Shown here piece by piece: positions 1 through 10,926 of a DNA stretch of 64,000 bases. Both the position numbers and the translations under genes were made by a program. Source of the DNA: Hoeflea phototrophica DFL-43 (GTDB lineage: Bacteria > Pseudomonadota > Alphaproteobacteria > Rhizobiales > Rhizobiaceae); NCBI RefSeq assembly GCF_000154705.2, contig NZ_CM002917.1, forward strand, positions 3,421,853-3,485,852. Direction: 5' to 3'. How positions within the stretch are numbered: position 1 is the stretch's first letter; each line of letters starts with the position of its first letter. A model generated the notes under the pieces. That model had not been told where the DNA came from, made no database searches, and saw nothing but the letters and a program-made list of their open reading frames with translations.

Positions 1-613
1 CGGAGTCCGACTCACCTGGTGCCGGGGTCTCTGCGTCTTCGACCGGGTCGGTTGCCGCGTCTTGCGCTGGCGGCTCGGGCGCGTCGACGCGTCCGCCATC
101 GGGCGCCGGCTCCGAACCGCGCTCCTCCTCGCCAAACTCGAACACCGGCCTGAGGGTGGGTATCGGGATGCGATCCGCCGCGATGGCGTCCGGCGGCGTT
201 GGCAACGCGGCCGCCTCGGGCGGGGATTGCGGTTCTGGCTCAGGCTCAGGTTCCGGCTCGGGTTCCGGTTCCGGGGCCTCGGGTTCCGGGGCCTCGGGTT
301 CGGGGGCTTCGGGTTCGGGCGCTGGCTCTTCCACGACTTCCGGCTCCGGCTCCGGTGCCGGTTCTTCCGGTACGGCCTCCTCCACCGGGTCAGCCTCAGG
401 CTCCCCAGCCGGCTCGGGCTCAGGTTCAGGCTCTGGCTCAGGTTCGGGTGGAGGGACCAGCGTGACCTCAATCGCGGTATCTTCAGGCTCCGGCGGGCGC
501 TCGGGCAAGCTCGGGTCCAGGAACAGCCAGGCCAGGATCAGGCCATGCAGACCCAGCGAGATGGATAATCCCCTGGCGAATGGTCCGAACCTGACGCTTT
601 GAAAAACACGCAT
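1..613 (-). CDS. Membrane-anchored Pro/Glu-rich protein, probably TonB-like/DUF930 family (3' end outside window)
   Basis: The minus strand is open from an ATG at 613 to the window edge (204 codons, no stop), so the C-terminus is missing. A short basic N-terminus is followed by one hydrophobic segment (about residues 14-32), typical of an inner-membrane anchor with a periplasmic body. Residues about 50-130 are a Pro-Glu repeat tract ([12 protein letters not shown]), as in the periplasm-spanning linkers of TonB-like proteins. After the tract comes [11 protein letters not shown], which resembles the start of DUF930 domains of rhizobial proteins; this is recalled from the family, not tested. The apparent Gly/Ser-rich reading on the plus strand is only the complement of this repeat. 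A GGA lies about 10 nt before the ATG. Function unknown; a cell-envelope role is inferred. Confidence 0.72.
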   Translation of the reverse strand, partial: MRVFQSVRFGPFARGLSISLGLHGLILAWLFLDPSLPERPPEPEDTAIEVTLVPPPEPEPEPEPEPEPAGEPEADPVEEAVPEEPAPEPEPEVVEEPAPEPEAPEPEAPEPEAPEPEPEPEPEPEPEPQSPPEAAALPTPPDAIAADRIPIPTLRPVFEFGEEERGSEPAPDGGRVDAPEPPAQDAATDPVEDAETPAPGESDS

Positions 614-856
614 GACGCATTCCATAGCAGCAAATGCGTGTCTTTGAGGGCACTGCAGCAAAGCTTTGTGATCACATTGATGTTTTCAACCATTTGCATG
701 GGAGCCGACGGGTTTACGCGCCCTGATCCAGGACCGCTGGCGGCCGCAGGACCCGGCCCGATCAAATCCCGGCCTGATCAAATCCGCGCTTGCCCGCCGG
801 CCCGGCGCCTGCGAAGACTTCGGTGAGCAACACGGAACCCACGGAGGAACAGGCAG

Positions 857-1480
857 ATGAGCGGATACACGCTGTACTGGAGGCGGGGCTCGGGATCGGT
901 GGTGATCGAGGCCGCGCTGCGCATGATCGGCGCGGATTTCAACTGTGTCGAGATGCAAGACAGCGCCATGTGCCAGACGCCGGAATTCCTGGCGCTCAAC
1001 CCGGCCGGGAAAGTGCCGGTGCTCGCCTGCCCCTCGGGCCCGGTGATTGCCGAAAGTGCCGCGATCCTGCTGGTGCTCGATGATCTGTTGCCCGAAGCGA
1101 GGCTGTTGCCGCCGCACGGCACGCCGGGACGCTCCAAGGCCGTGCAATGGCTGATCTTCATGAGCGCCAACATCTACACCGCAGACCTGCGCTACTATTA
1201 CCCCGAGCGCCACACCACAGACACAAGCCCCGCGGCGGCCGCGGCGATCAAGCGGCAGTCAGCTCTCGACATGGACCGCGACTTCGCCCAGATCGCCTCA
1301 GCCATCGAAGGGCCGTTCCTGCTCGGCGAGACCATGACCATCACCGATGTCTATGCCGCCATGCTCGCCGACTGGCACGCTCCGGCGATGCAACTGCCGG
1401 AGATCGCAACGCTGGTTGCCCATGTACTGGAGAATGAAGCGGTGCGCACGGCCTGGGAAAATCAGGGGTTTGGCGGGTAG
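857..1480 (+). CDS. Glutathione S-transferase family protein
   Basis: A 207-residue cytosolic protein of normal GST length. The N-terminal thioredoxin-like half (residues 1-80) carries NPAGKVPVL, with the cis-proline of the glutathione site, and ESAAIL, the usual gamma-glutamyl contact. The C-terminal half is helical. Members conjugate glutathione to electrophiles or reduce peroxides; the substrate cannot be read here. GGAGGAAC lies 7-14 nt before the ATG and supports this start. The gene stands alone, convergent with the chemoreceptor at 1594. A CACCGG/CCGGTG hairpin without a T-run sits between them at 1557-1573. Confidence 0.9.
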   Translation: MSGYTLYWRRGSGSVVIEAALRMIGADFNCVEMQDSAMCQTPEFLALNPAGKVPVLACPSGPVIAESAAILLVLDDLLPEARLLPPHGTPGRSKAVQWLIFMSANIYTADLRYYYPERHTTDTSPAAAAAIKRQSALDMDRDFAQIASAIEGPFLLGETMTITDVYAAMLADWHAPAMQLPEIATLVAHVLENEAVRTAWENQGFGG

Positions 1481-1593
1481 GCCGGGCGGGCTCAAGCAGC
1501 AAGGATCACGAAAAGTTCGAAATCCCCGCCGCCTGAGCACCGCCCTTGCTTTCGATCACCGGCAAAACCGGTGCGGCTTGCGTCCGCCTTGGC

Positions 1594-3792
1594 TCAAGCC
1601 GCGCGGCGCTGACCCTGTTTCGCAGATCCATTGGTCTCGGCGAAGCGAAACTGCCCGACAAGCGCGGCGAGCTCTGAGCTGTCGCTCGCCAAACGGTGGG
1701 TCACGGCCGTGGTCTCTTCCACCATCGCGGCGTTCTGCTGGGTGGACTGATCCAGGCTGCTGACCGCGTTGTTGCATTCGTTCAGCCCGGTGGACTGCTC
1801 GCTTGCAGCCGTCGCGATGCTCTCGATATGCTTGGAAATGTCATTGATGTGCTGGGCGATCAGATCGAGCGCTTCGCCCGTGGCGGTCACATGTTTGACG
1901 CCATCGGCCACTTCAACCGAGGACTCGCTGATCAGTTCCTTGATTTCCTTGGCCGCCGTCGCCGAGCGCTGTGCCAGCTCGCGCACTTCCTGAGCAACCA
2001 CGGCAAACCCCTTGCCAGCTTCCCCGGCGCGGGCAGCCTCAACACCGGCATTGAGCGCCAGCAGGTTGGTCTGGAATGCGATGTCATCGATCACACCGAT
2101 GATCGAATTGATCCGGCCTGACGCACTCTCGATCTTGCCCATGGACTCAACCGCATTGCGGACGACGACAAGCGAATCATCGGTGCTTTTGCGCGTCTCG
2201 GCAGCCATCTTGGACGCATCGCGCGCGCTGACGGACGAGTGGCTGACCGTTGCAGTGATCTGCTCAAGCGCCGAAGACGTTTCCTGAAGCGCTGCGGCCT
2301 GCTGTTCCGTGCGATTGCACAGATCGTCCGCCGCGGCGCGCATTTCACCGGCGCCCGCATTGATAGGATCAATCGCCCCTTTGACCCGGGACATGGTGTC
2401 GCCCAGGCGCTCAACCGCCGCATTGAAGTTGAGTCTCAACTTGTCGAGCTCCGCGGAGAACGGTGTGTCGATCGACACCATCAGATTGCCCTCGGCAAGC
2501 TGGTTGAGCGCATCCGCGAAAGTTGCCACGGCGTGATCGGTTGCAGCCGCATCAGCCGCCTTTGCAGCCTCACGGGCAGAGCGCTCCTGATCGGTGAGCG
2601 AGCGCTGCTGCTCGATTTCGCCTTGGATGCGGATCTTCTCCAGCCCCTGATCCTGAAACACCTTGAGGGCCCGGGACATGCTGCCAATCTCATCGGTAAG
2701 CTTTTGCCCCGGAACAGTGAGATCGAGATCACCACGGGCAATGCTGGTCATGGCCTGGGTAAGCCCCGCCAGCGGACCGGTGATCGAACGGATCACCAGC
2801 AACGCAGCCACCGCCACTGCAACGATCACAGCGAGATTGCTGGCTCCCGAAACAATCATGTGGCGCGTACCGGCACCGGCGATTGCTTCGACATCATGCA
2901 GGATGTCTTCGGCAACCATTTTTTCCATTGCTCTGAGCGCTTCGATGCGCGCGGTCGTCACGTCGAACCAGGTCTTGCCATCAATTCCGGAGGCCTTGAT
3001 ATCGCCGTGCGCGGTGATCAATGCGGTGCGAAGTTCCTGGACCCGGTCAATGCCGGCCTCTTTCAGGAGTTTTTTGTATTTTTCGCGCTTGTCGGCAGGC
3101 TCGTTGGCCAGGAAGAGATCGGTCAGAAGGTTCTGCTTCCCGATATCCTTGTTGAACTCGAGATAGTTCTTCTCGGCCAACTCTCCAGTGGCAATGGCGC
3201 CCGCCACAAGTCCGCGTTCAAGACCTGCATATTCCTTGACGTCGCCAAGATCGGTCAGCGCCACGATCTGCGTGGCCACCCGGACATCCGGAGACAATTG
3301 GGCCGCGTGAAACCCGACGTCCATCACATGATGGATAATCTTGGCATAGAAATCGAGGTTAGCATCCAGGCTGATGGACTTGGCGTCGATCGCCGCACGG
3401 TGCGCGGCGATACCTTTGACTTCCTCTTCAATCTCGACAAAGCTCTCATAAAGCTCGCCATGTGTGAGATGGCCAAAATGTTCCACGACATCATGATAGC
3501 GCTTGATTTCACTATCAACCTTCAGCCGCGCAGCAAGCATCGCCGCCTGCGCCGCATCCGAACCTGATCCGATAAAGCCGGCGGATGTTCCGCGCTCGGT
3601 CTGCATCGTGTGAACAAGATCGCCCAGCTCGACGACAACCTCGACCAGTTCAGCCAGGAACCGCGCCTCCGAATTTTCTTTCAAAGTGCTGGTAAAGCTG
3701 ATGAGTGAAACCGCAAGCAAGGCGATCAGCGGAAGCACCACCACAAGCGCAATACGTTTGGAGATGGTGAGTTTCGTAAGCAGATTGGACAT
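1594..3792 (-). CDS. Methyl-accepting chemotaxis protein with NIT sensor domain
   Basis: A 732-residue chemoreceptor. TM1 is at about residues 12-32. A large periplasmic region holds the nitrate/nitrite-sensing (NIT) signature HTMQTERGTSAGF. TM2 is at about 315-335, followed by HAMP and a C-terminal signalling hairpin whose tip contains [20 protein letters not shown]. It would signal to CheA/CheW. No CheR/CheB tethering pentapeptide is visible at the C-terminus (ends QRRAA), as in the second receptor at 54365. NIT family members are proposed to sense nitrate or nitrite; the ligand is not proven here. It is a monocistron with an AT-rich upstream region. Confidence 0.93.
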   Translation of the reverse strand: MSNLLTKLTISKRIALVVVLPLIALLAVSLISFTSTLKENSEARFLAELVEVVVELGDLVHTMQTERGTSAGFIGSGSDAAQAAMLAARLKVDSEIKRYHDVVEHFGHLTHGELYESFVEIEEEVKGIAAHRAAIDAKSISLDANLDFYAKIIHHVMDVGFHAAQLSPDVRVATQIVALTDLGDVKEYAGLERGLVAGAIATGELAEKNYLEFNKDIGKQNLLTDLFLANEPADKREKYKKLLKEAGIDRVQELRTALITAHGDIKASGIDGKTWFDVTTARIEALRAMEKMVAEDILHDVEAIAGAGTRHMIVSGASNLAVIVAVAVAALLVIRSITGPLAGLTQAMTSIARGDLDLTVPGQKLTDEIGSMSRALKVFQDQGLEKIRIQGEIEQQRSLTDQERSAREAAKAADAAATDHAVATFADALNQLAEGNLMVSIDTPFSAELDKLRLNFNAAVERLGDTMSRVKGAIDPINAGAGEMRAAADDLCNRTEQQAAALQETSSALEQITATVSHSSVSARDASKMAAETRKSTDDSLVVVRNAVESMGKIESASGRINSIIGVIDDIAFQTNLLALNAGVEAARAGEAGKGFAVVAQEVRELAQRSATAAKEIKELISESSVEVADGVKHVTATGEALDLIAQHINDISKHIESIATAASEQSTGLNECNNAVSSLDQSTQQNAAMVEETTAVTHRLASDSSELAALVGQFRFAETNGSAKQGQRRAA

Positions 3793-4240
3793 GTCGGCCT
3801 CGCATAATCTGTTGGAACAAACAGGCGCCTTGAAGGCGGTTCGGAGGCTTCATGCCCGGGCGGCAATATCTTGCTTGTCACATTAAGAAATCATTTCATT
3901 ATTGAACGATACCTGTAATTTTTCATATTTTTTGATTAATTAGTCGGTAAGGTTGACCGTAACCTTTTACGCAACCAAATTGTGAAGAAAGCAACTGCCA
4001 TTGCGAACCGCGTGGTCAGGCAAGCTCACAAGAAAGCCCAGCTACGGCGGCTGGCGGAAAACAAAGAACCCGGCACTATGGCCGGGTTTTGAGTTTGGGA
4101 GTTGCCCCCTCACTTGCGACTTCTGTCGCTTGGCGACAGCAAGGGCGGCAGGCAACCTTCGTGCGCTGAAATCAACTGTGTTGATCTCTTGCCTACGGCA
4201 ATCGCTTCGAAGTCTCTCCCACCAGAGGAGAGAGAATCCA
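3793..4240. other. Intergenic region between chemoreceptor and rpoD
   Basis: 448 bp without a credible gene. Next to the chemoreceptor start is a perfect palindrome CGCCTTGAAGGCG (3826-3838). An AT-rich tract (about 3880-3990) with an inverted repeat AAGGTT-N6-AACCTT (3949-3966) probably holds the chemoreceptor promoter. The rpoD-proximal half holds the terminator at 4057-4090 and two short perfect hairpins, CTGTCGC/GCGACAG (4123-4139) and ATCAAC/GTTGAT (4171-4185), in the rpoD 3' untranslated region. Confidence 0.5.
4057..4090 (-). terminator. Rho-independent terminator of rpoD
   Basis: AACCCGGC (4067-4074) and GCCGGGTT (4081-4088) form a perfect 8-bp stem with a 6-nt loop. Read on the minus strand it is followed by TTCTTTGTTTT, so it should end the rpoD transcript about 150 nt after the stop. 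A weaker T-rich tail also follows on the plus strand. Confidence 0.7.
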
Positions 4241-6283
<2,043 letters not shown>

Positions 6284-6846
6284 GAACAGTCACTTTCCCC
6301 GGATCTCATTCGGTTGATGTCAGCCTGGTGCCTGCGAACCGGCGCCTGACCCCGCCGATAACGGGCTCTTGTCGCCAATCATCCGGATTGTTGTGGCCTA
6401 CCGATGCTTAATTCCCTATTAACCATGCCAGCCATTAGGCCCTGCCACCGTGAAGATGGCCGGATGGTCCAGCACCACCGCTCACCCCACAAGCCGCGTG
6501 ATACCATTCCTGTTTCGTCAATTTTCGCGTCGCGCAGCGGCAAGCATTCATCGAGGAAGTGTCCAGGGTTTTGCCCAGCAAGCGCCAAGTCGCCATCCTC
6601 AGTGAACGCATTAAATCTGACCAACGCGATACGCATTAGGTGATTCCCACAAAAAACCGCTCCGTCAAGGCCAAACGGGCAAAAACCGGGTCTTTGTGGC
6701 AATTACAGCCAGATTCACCGATTTCACCGCCATAGCCGAGGCTGGATCCGGAACTCCGATCCCCCTATGTAGGAGCCTGATCCGGCGACACAAGTGGGCC
6801 AGGGCAGAATCCCATGCGCCCAGGCAGAATCGCGACTTCTGCCGCC
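6284..6846. other. Long dnaG-rpoD intergenic region
   Basis: 563 bp with no supported gene on either strand. It should hold the rpoD promoter(s) on the minus strand; no single -35/-10 pair stands out. A CtrA-type site is at 6408-6423, and GATTC (GANTC methylation) sites occur near 6643 and 6712. Short ORFs here lack family resemblance and good ribosome sites. Confidence 0.5.
6408..6423 (+). promoter_or_regulatory. CtrA-type binding site (TTAA-N7-TTAAC)
   Basis: TTAA (6408-6411), seven bases, then TTAAC (6419-6423) exactly matches the full CtrA consensus known from Caulobacter and rhizobia. It lies about 125-140 bp upstream of the rpoD start, where it could control rpoD transcription. Occupancy is inference. 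Confidence 0.5.
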
Positions 6847-8844
6847 TCAACCGGCCTGGCCCCGGCCACCCTTGACCCGCCCGGACAATACGCCGAAGCC
6901 GTCGATAATGGCCTCCTGGTTCTCGAGCCGGGCAATCTCCAGCTGCACCTGCTGCAGCGCCGCCATGATGGCGTAGCTCTGCTCGGCATCCTCGCACTCG
7001 ACGATGTCGCGTTCGAGCTCGGCCTTTTGCCACTTGAGATCCCGGGTTCGCTTGTGCAGCGCCAGCGCCTGGCTGTAGCCCTCACGGGCGTCTTCGGCAG
7101 CGGCCTCCACGGTCGCGGTCCAGATCCGCGCGTTGCGGACCTGGCTTTCCAGACGGGCGAGCAACTCCCCCTGCCCCTCCGCCTCCAACGCTTCATAGAG
7201 CCGTTCGCGGTCAAACCGCCCGCCGACCGATGCAGCATCAAGCATCACCTGCCAGATCCGCATCAGCCCCTTGTCGTCAAATTCCAGCGTCGAAAGCTCG
7301 TCAAAATCCTCGTGCAGCATCTGCGGATGGTTGGCGACCGTCATCACCAGCACGGTTTCGCGCAGCGACGGCATTTCGCCATGACCGCGCACCAGCCCGG
7401 AGCGTGTCAGCCGCTCCGACACCGCCAGCCCGCGTGACGATTGCATCGATTGTGGCCCGCCGCCACGCCCGCCACCATAACCGCGCTCGGATCCGCCACG
7501 GCCGCCGCCGCCACGCTGGTAGCCGCCGCGTCCATCACCATTTCGTTGCCCGTAGCCGCCACCGCCAAAAAACGCCTGCATCCGCTCGCGCATGTCCTGC
7601 TGGTAATGCCGCCGGACACTCTCATCGGCGATCTGCGAGGTGATCTGGCGCAGCCTGGCTTCAAGTTCGGCGCGGCTTTCAGGTGTCTCGAACACCCCGG
7701 ACCCGGCCTCCCGGCTCCACACCACATCGGCAAGCGCGCGCGCCTGTTCCAGCAGCTGATCAAACGGCGCCCGGCCGTCCTGACGCACCAGATCGTCGGG
7801 ATCCTTGCCCGGTGGCAGCACCGCAAAGCGCAGCGAACGGCCCGGCGCGATCAGCGGCAGTGCCAGATCGGCGGTGCGGTTGGCGGCGCGCTGGCCGGCC
7901 TCATCGCCGTCAAAGCACAGCACCGGCTGAGGCGTGACCCGCCATATCAGCTTGAGCTGGTTCTCCGTCAGCGCCGTGCCCAGCGGCGCAACCGCGTTCT
8001 CGACGCCGGCCTGGGCCAGCGCGATCACATCCATATAGCCCTCAACAACGACCAGGGTGCCGTCCTGGCCGCAGGCGCGCCGGGCACGGGCAAAATTGTA
8101 AAGAACATTGCTCTTGTGAAACAGCTCGGTCTCGTTGGAATTGAGATACTTGGCTGGCGCAGTGGGAGACAGCGCCCGCCCGCCAAAGGCGATCACACGC
8201 TCGCGCGAGGACAGGATCGGAAACATGATGCGATCGCGGAACCGGTCATAGGAGACAGCGATATCGGGCCCGTGCACCACCAGGCCACAGGCCTCGATCT
8301 GGTCCTTGTCAACGCCGCGTGACGCCAGGTGCTCCTTGAGCGCGCTGCGGCTGTCGGGACTGTAGCCAAGCCGGAAGGCTACGATGGTGCGCCCCGACAG
8401 GCCGCGGTCACGCAGATAGGCGCGCGCCTTGGCACCTTCCGCGCCCTGAAGCTGGCTTTCGAAGAACTCCGCCGCCATCTCCATCACATCTTCCAGGCTG
8501 GCGCGCTTTTGTTCACGGCGCGCAGCCTCGGGGTCAGGCGCAGGCATGGCCACGCCCGCCATATCCGCAATCCGTTCCACGGCTTCAGGGAAATTCAGGT
8601 TTTCCAGCTCGGTCAGAAACTTGAAATGGTCGCCCGACACACCGCAGCCAAAGCAATGGTAGCGGCCCTTGCGGTCCTCGCAGTGGAAACTTGGGCTCTT
8701 CTCGCCATGGAACGGGCAGCAGGCCCACCAGTCGCCACGCGACGTGTTGGTCTTTTTCCGGTCCCACGTCACATGACGCCCGATCACGTCCGAGATCGGG
8801 ACGCGCTCGCGGATGTCGTCAAGAAAGGACGGGGAAAACCGCAA
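6847..8844 (-). CDS. dnaG: DNA primase DnaG (TTG start)
   Basis: 665 residues from a proposed TTG at 8844, giving the family N-terminus (M)RFSPSFLDDIRERVP. GGAGG lies 11 nt upstream. The upstream in-frame ATG at 8976 would add 44 residues unlike the family and lies upstream of the likely promoter. The CHC2 zinc finger (CPFHGEKSPSF...CFGC) is at about residues 35-65. The TOPRIM core has VVEGYMDVIALAQAG and FDGDEAG. The linker before the C-terminal helicase-binding domain has an unusual Gly/Arg/Tyr-rich stretch (GRGGYQRGGGGRGG; DNA about 7430-7580), like an RGG box. Primase makes RNA primers at the fork with DnaB. rpoD follows downstream. Confidence 0.96.
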   Translation of the reverse strand: MRFSPSFLDDIRERVPISDVIGRHVTWDRKKTNTSRGDWWACCPFHGEKSPSFHCEDRKGRYHCFGCGVSGDHFKFLTELENLNFPEAVERIADMAGVAMPAPDPEAARREQKRASLEDVMEMAAEFFESQLQGAEGAKARAYLRDRGLSGRTIVAFRLGYSPDSRSALKEHLASRGVDKDQIEACGLVVHGPDIAVSYDRFRDRIMFPILSSRERVIAFGGRALSPTAPAKYLNSNETELFHKSNVLYNFARARRACGQDGTLVVVEGYMDVIALAQAGVENAVAPLGTALTENQLKLIWRVTPQPVLCFDGDEAGQRAANRTADLALPLIAPGRSLRFAVLPPGKDPDDLVRQDGRAPFDQLLEQARALADVVWSREAGSGVFETPESRAELEARLRQITSQIADESVRRHYQQDMRERMQAFFGGGGYGQRNGDGRGGYQRGGGGRGGSERGYGGGRGGGPQSMQSSRGLAVSERLTRSGLVRGHGEMPSLRETVLVMTVANHPQMLHEDFDELSTLEFDDKGLMRIWQVMLDAASVGGRFDRERLYEALEAEGQGELLARLESQVRNARIWTATVEAAAEDAREGYSQALALHKRTRDLKWQKAELERDIVECEDAEQSYAIMAALQQVQLEIARLENQEAIIDGFGVLSGRVKGGRGQAG

Positions 8845-8891
8845 GATCCGATAGGCCTCCGGTGCCTGGCAATGGTTGAGGGACAACACCC

Positions 8892-8920
8892 TATATAGGC
8901 CTCGCGCGCCGGACAGGCAA
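8892..8920 (-). promoter_or_regulatory. Sigma-70 promoter for dnaG
   Basis: On the minus strand TTGCCT (8915-8920), a 17-bp spacer and TATATA (8892-8897) form a good housekeeping promoter. Transcription would start near 8885, about 40 nt before the TTG at 8844 and downstream of the ATG at 8976, which supports the TTG start. Confidence 0.6.
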
Positions 8921-8992
8921 AGACCTTGGCGAGCCTCTCCCGGTTTTGCACAAGGCGCACCCGCTTTGTCGCCCAAGCCAGACCGGTCCTAT

Positions 8993-9124
8993 GGGCCACT
9001 TTTCCGTAAACTGCTTGGGTACAACGCAATTCCGGACGGAAAACCGGTTCCCACTTTTCCTGGAATTGCTTGGCCGCAGCGCAATTCCGGACGGAAAACC
9101 GGTTCCCACTTTTCCTGGAATTGC
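8993..9124. repeat. Two tandem copies of a 44-bp rhizobial-type palindromic repeat, plus a decayed third
   Basis: Copies at 9026-9069 and 9081-9124 are identical over 44 bp, separated by 11 bp. Each is a hairpin with outer arms GCAATTCC/GGAATTGC and inner arms GGAAAA/TTTTCC. A decayed right half (about 8994-9016, CCACTTTTCC...GCTTGG) precedes them, giving a 55-bp periodicity. The second copy ends one base before the luxR-type stop codon. Elements of this sequence type are scattered between genes in rhizobial genomes (from memory). It may act as a 3' stabiliser or terminator for the regulator transcript. Confidence 0.8.
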
Positions 9125-9125
9125 T

Positions 9126-9866
9126 TTAGCGGAACAAGCCCAGCCGGATGGCCTGAACCACAGCCTGGGTGCGGTTGGAGCAGCCAAGCTTCTGGGTGGC
9201 AATGGTCGCGTAATGATTGACCGTGTGCTCGGAAAGGCCGGTGATCCGCGCGATTTCCGCGCTCGTCTTGCCCTCTGCGGTCCACTGCAGCACTTCGGTT
9301 TCCCGGGCATTGAGAACCAGCTTGGCCGTGTCCTCGTTTGCGGTGATCTGAGAAAGCTGGTCCACCAGCAGGGTTGCGAACATCGCCAATGACGGCAGCT
9401 CCGTCGCGGAAAGCGGCTTGCGCGCCCCCATGAAGCACACGGCAAACCGCTGGCCACGCCCATCCTGCACCGGAAAATAGACACCCATTGTCACACCGAA
9501 ACGGGTGAACAGCTCCTTGGCGGATGCCTGCTCGGCGCCATCGCGCTCACTGTCGATGTTTTCAACTTCAAACAGAAGCGGCGTGATCTGCTTGCGCAGC
9601 CTCTCAAGCACCGGGCTGTTCTTGCCAAGCTCGAGACGATCATAGTCGGCGATCAGCTCCGGGGGCCAGCTCGAAATCACCGATATGTGGGACATCACCT
9701 GTGCGCTTTCCGAGACCATCGCCGGTATCGTCAGCACCGAAAAATAGCGAAAACCATAGCTTAAGCAGGTCTTTCGCAGCACCTGGATGGCATCAAATGT
9801 GGTCCGGATCTTGGAAATTGGTTCATAAAGCGGTGTGGAATAAACAGGATTTGAAAGCGCATTCAT
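9126..9866 (-). CDS. LuxR-family regulator with autoinducer-binding-like domain (solo)
   Basis: 246 residues from the ATG at 9866 (a TTG at 9869 is just upstream). The N-terminal 165 residues resemble the acyl-homoserine-lactone domain. The C-terminal 65 are a clear LuxR HTH (LNARETEVLQWTAEGKTSAEIA...SEHTVNHY). In the ligand motif WPPELIADYDRLELGKNSPV, the Trp and Asp conserved in TraR (W57, D70) are Leu and Ser, while the Tyr is kept. No luxI-type synthase is in the window. It therefore probably binds something other than a standard AHL or acts without ligand. It starts three bases after the small upstream gene and is likely co-translated with it. Confidence 0.85.
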   Translation of the reverse strand: MNALSNPVYSTPLYEPISKIRTTFDAIQVLRKTCLSYGFRYFSVLTIPAMVSESAQVMSHISVISSWPPELIADYDRLELGKNSPVLERLRKQITPLLFEVENIDSERDGAEQASAKELFTRFGVTMGVYFPVQDGRGQRFAVCFMGARKPLSATELPSLAMFATLLVDQLSQITANEDTAKLVLNARETEVLQWTAEGKTSAEIARITGLSEHTVNHYATIATQKLGCSNRTQAVVQAIRLGLFR

Positions 9867-9869
9867 CAA

Positions 9870-10163
9870 TCAAGCCTCCGTCGCAAGAACGGGGCGGATC
9901 AACATCCGGCACATCTGCTCACCGGCAAATGGATCGCCCTTTGTCTTGCGCAGACGCAAGCTGTTGGGGCCGGCAAGCACGCGCCGGCCCTGCCCATCAT
10001 CCTTGGCACAAATGGCAAAGCGAACGCCATTGCGGCGTGCAAATCGGCGCACGCCCAGTGAATCGTCCGCTTTTTTTGCCGGAAACAGCGGACGGTTGGT
10101 TTCGGCACGCGCCCCCTCGCGAACCCAAACGAAATGTATAGGTGAAACAACCTCTCGCGACAT
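9870..10163 (-). CDS. Small hypothetical protein upstream of the LuxR-type gene
   Basis: 97 residues from the ATG at 10163 (TTG at 10166 immediately before). AGAAGGGC lies about 8 nt upstream. The protein is basic, has no membrane segment or signal peptide, and contains VSPIHFVWVREGAR near its start. No family was recognised. Its stop is only 3 nt from the regulator ATG, so the two genes are almost surely one unit, and it may modulate the regulator. The region upstream to 10350 (187 bp) should contain their promoter. Confidence 0.6.
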   Translation of the reverse strand: MSREVVSPIHFVWVREGARAETNRPLFPAKKADDSLGVRRFARRNGVRFAICAKDDGQGRRVLAGPNSLRLRKTKGDPFAGEQMCRMLIRPVLATEA

Positions 10164-10350
10164 CAACAGCCCTTCTGTGAGAAAAACCTAGGCACGGCTA
10201 AAAAAGCGCCAGGAACGTGGGACCTGACCGTTAGCCGCGCCGACCCACACAATCAATAAGCGAAATCTAGCCTATTGCGCCAAAGCCGGAGCGCAATTCT
10301 CGTTTTCCAGACAAAAGTTTACCACCCATGCAAGGGGCGGCGACACAGGC

Positions 10351-10800
10351 CTATTGCAACAGGCCTTTTACCATTCCGCTTGCCTTGGAAAAATCCATCT
10401 GACCGGGATAGCGCTCCTTGAGCACGTTCATGCACTTGCCCATGTCGCGCAAGCCTTGCGCACCGGTCTCGTTGATGACCCCGGCGCACAACTCACGCAC
10501 TTCCTCTTCCGGAAGCTGCTTGGGAAGAAACTGGCGAATGATGGCAATTTCATCGCGTTCCTGCTCAGCCAGTTCAAGCCGGGCATTTTCCTCATAGATC
10601 GCCGCAGATTCTTCACGCTGCTTGATCATCTTGGTCAGGATCTGGAGAATCTCCTCGTCGCTGACGGGATCCTTGCCGGCACCGCGATTCGCAATATCAC
10701 GGTCCTTGATTGCAGCCTGAATCAACCTCAGCGTCGACACGCGGCGCGAGTCTTTGCTGCGAATGGCATCCTTGAGCGTTTCGTTAAAACGTTCGCGCAT
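10351..10800 (-). CDS. yqeY: GatB/YqeY domain protein
   Basis: 149 residues from the ATG at 10800, giving MRERFNETLKDAIRSKD like the family (a TTG two codons earlier is less likely). YqeY proteins are all-helical and related to the tRNA-interacting C-terminal domain of GatB; their role is unclear. Motifs STLRLIQAAIKDRDI and QFLPKQLPEEE are typical. In many alphaproteobacteria it sits between carA and dnaG, as here. A possible minus-strand promoter is TTGAAC (10887-10892), 17 bp, CTAATC (10864-10869). Confidence 0.92.
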   Translation of the reverse strand: MRERFNETLKDAIRSKDSRRVSTLRLIQAAIKDRDIANRGAGKDPVSDEEILQILTKMIKQREESAAIYEENARLELAEQERDEIAIIRQFLPKQLPEEEVRELCAGVINETGAQGLRDMGKCMNVLKERYPGQMDFSKASGMVKGLLQ

Positions 10801-10926
10801 GATCAAAATATCTCCGGCAGTTTCTTACGTCCACATCGGGGACCTGCAGTCACAGGTTCACAGGATTAGCCTTAGCGCCACGTCCTGTTCAAGCAAATTA
10901 TTGCCTGTGCAGGCAGGCTGGGCTGA

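Noticed and set aside
156..602. Plus-strand Gly/Ser-repeat ORF
   Set aside because: It is the complement of the Pro/Glu repeat of the minus-strand membrane-anchored protein, has no ribosome site and no family resemblance.
8845..8976. 44-residue N-terminal extension of DnaG from the ATG at 8976
   Set aside because: It is absent from the family and lies upstream of the likely promoter and transcript start.
8993..9124. CRISPR-like array
   Set aside because: Only two full copies, palindromic over their full length, with one spacer of 11 bp and no cas genes; it is an intergenic palindromic repeat.
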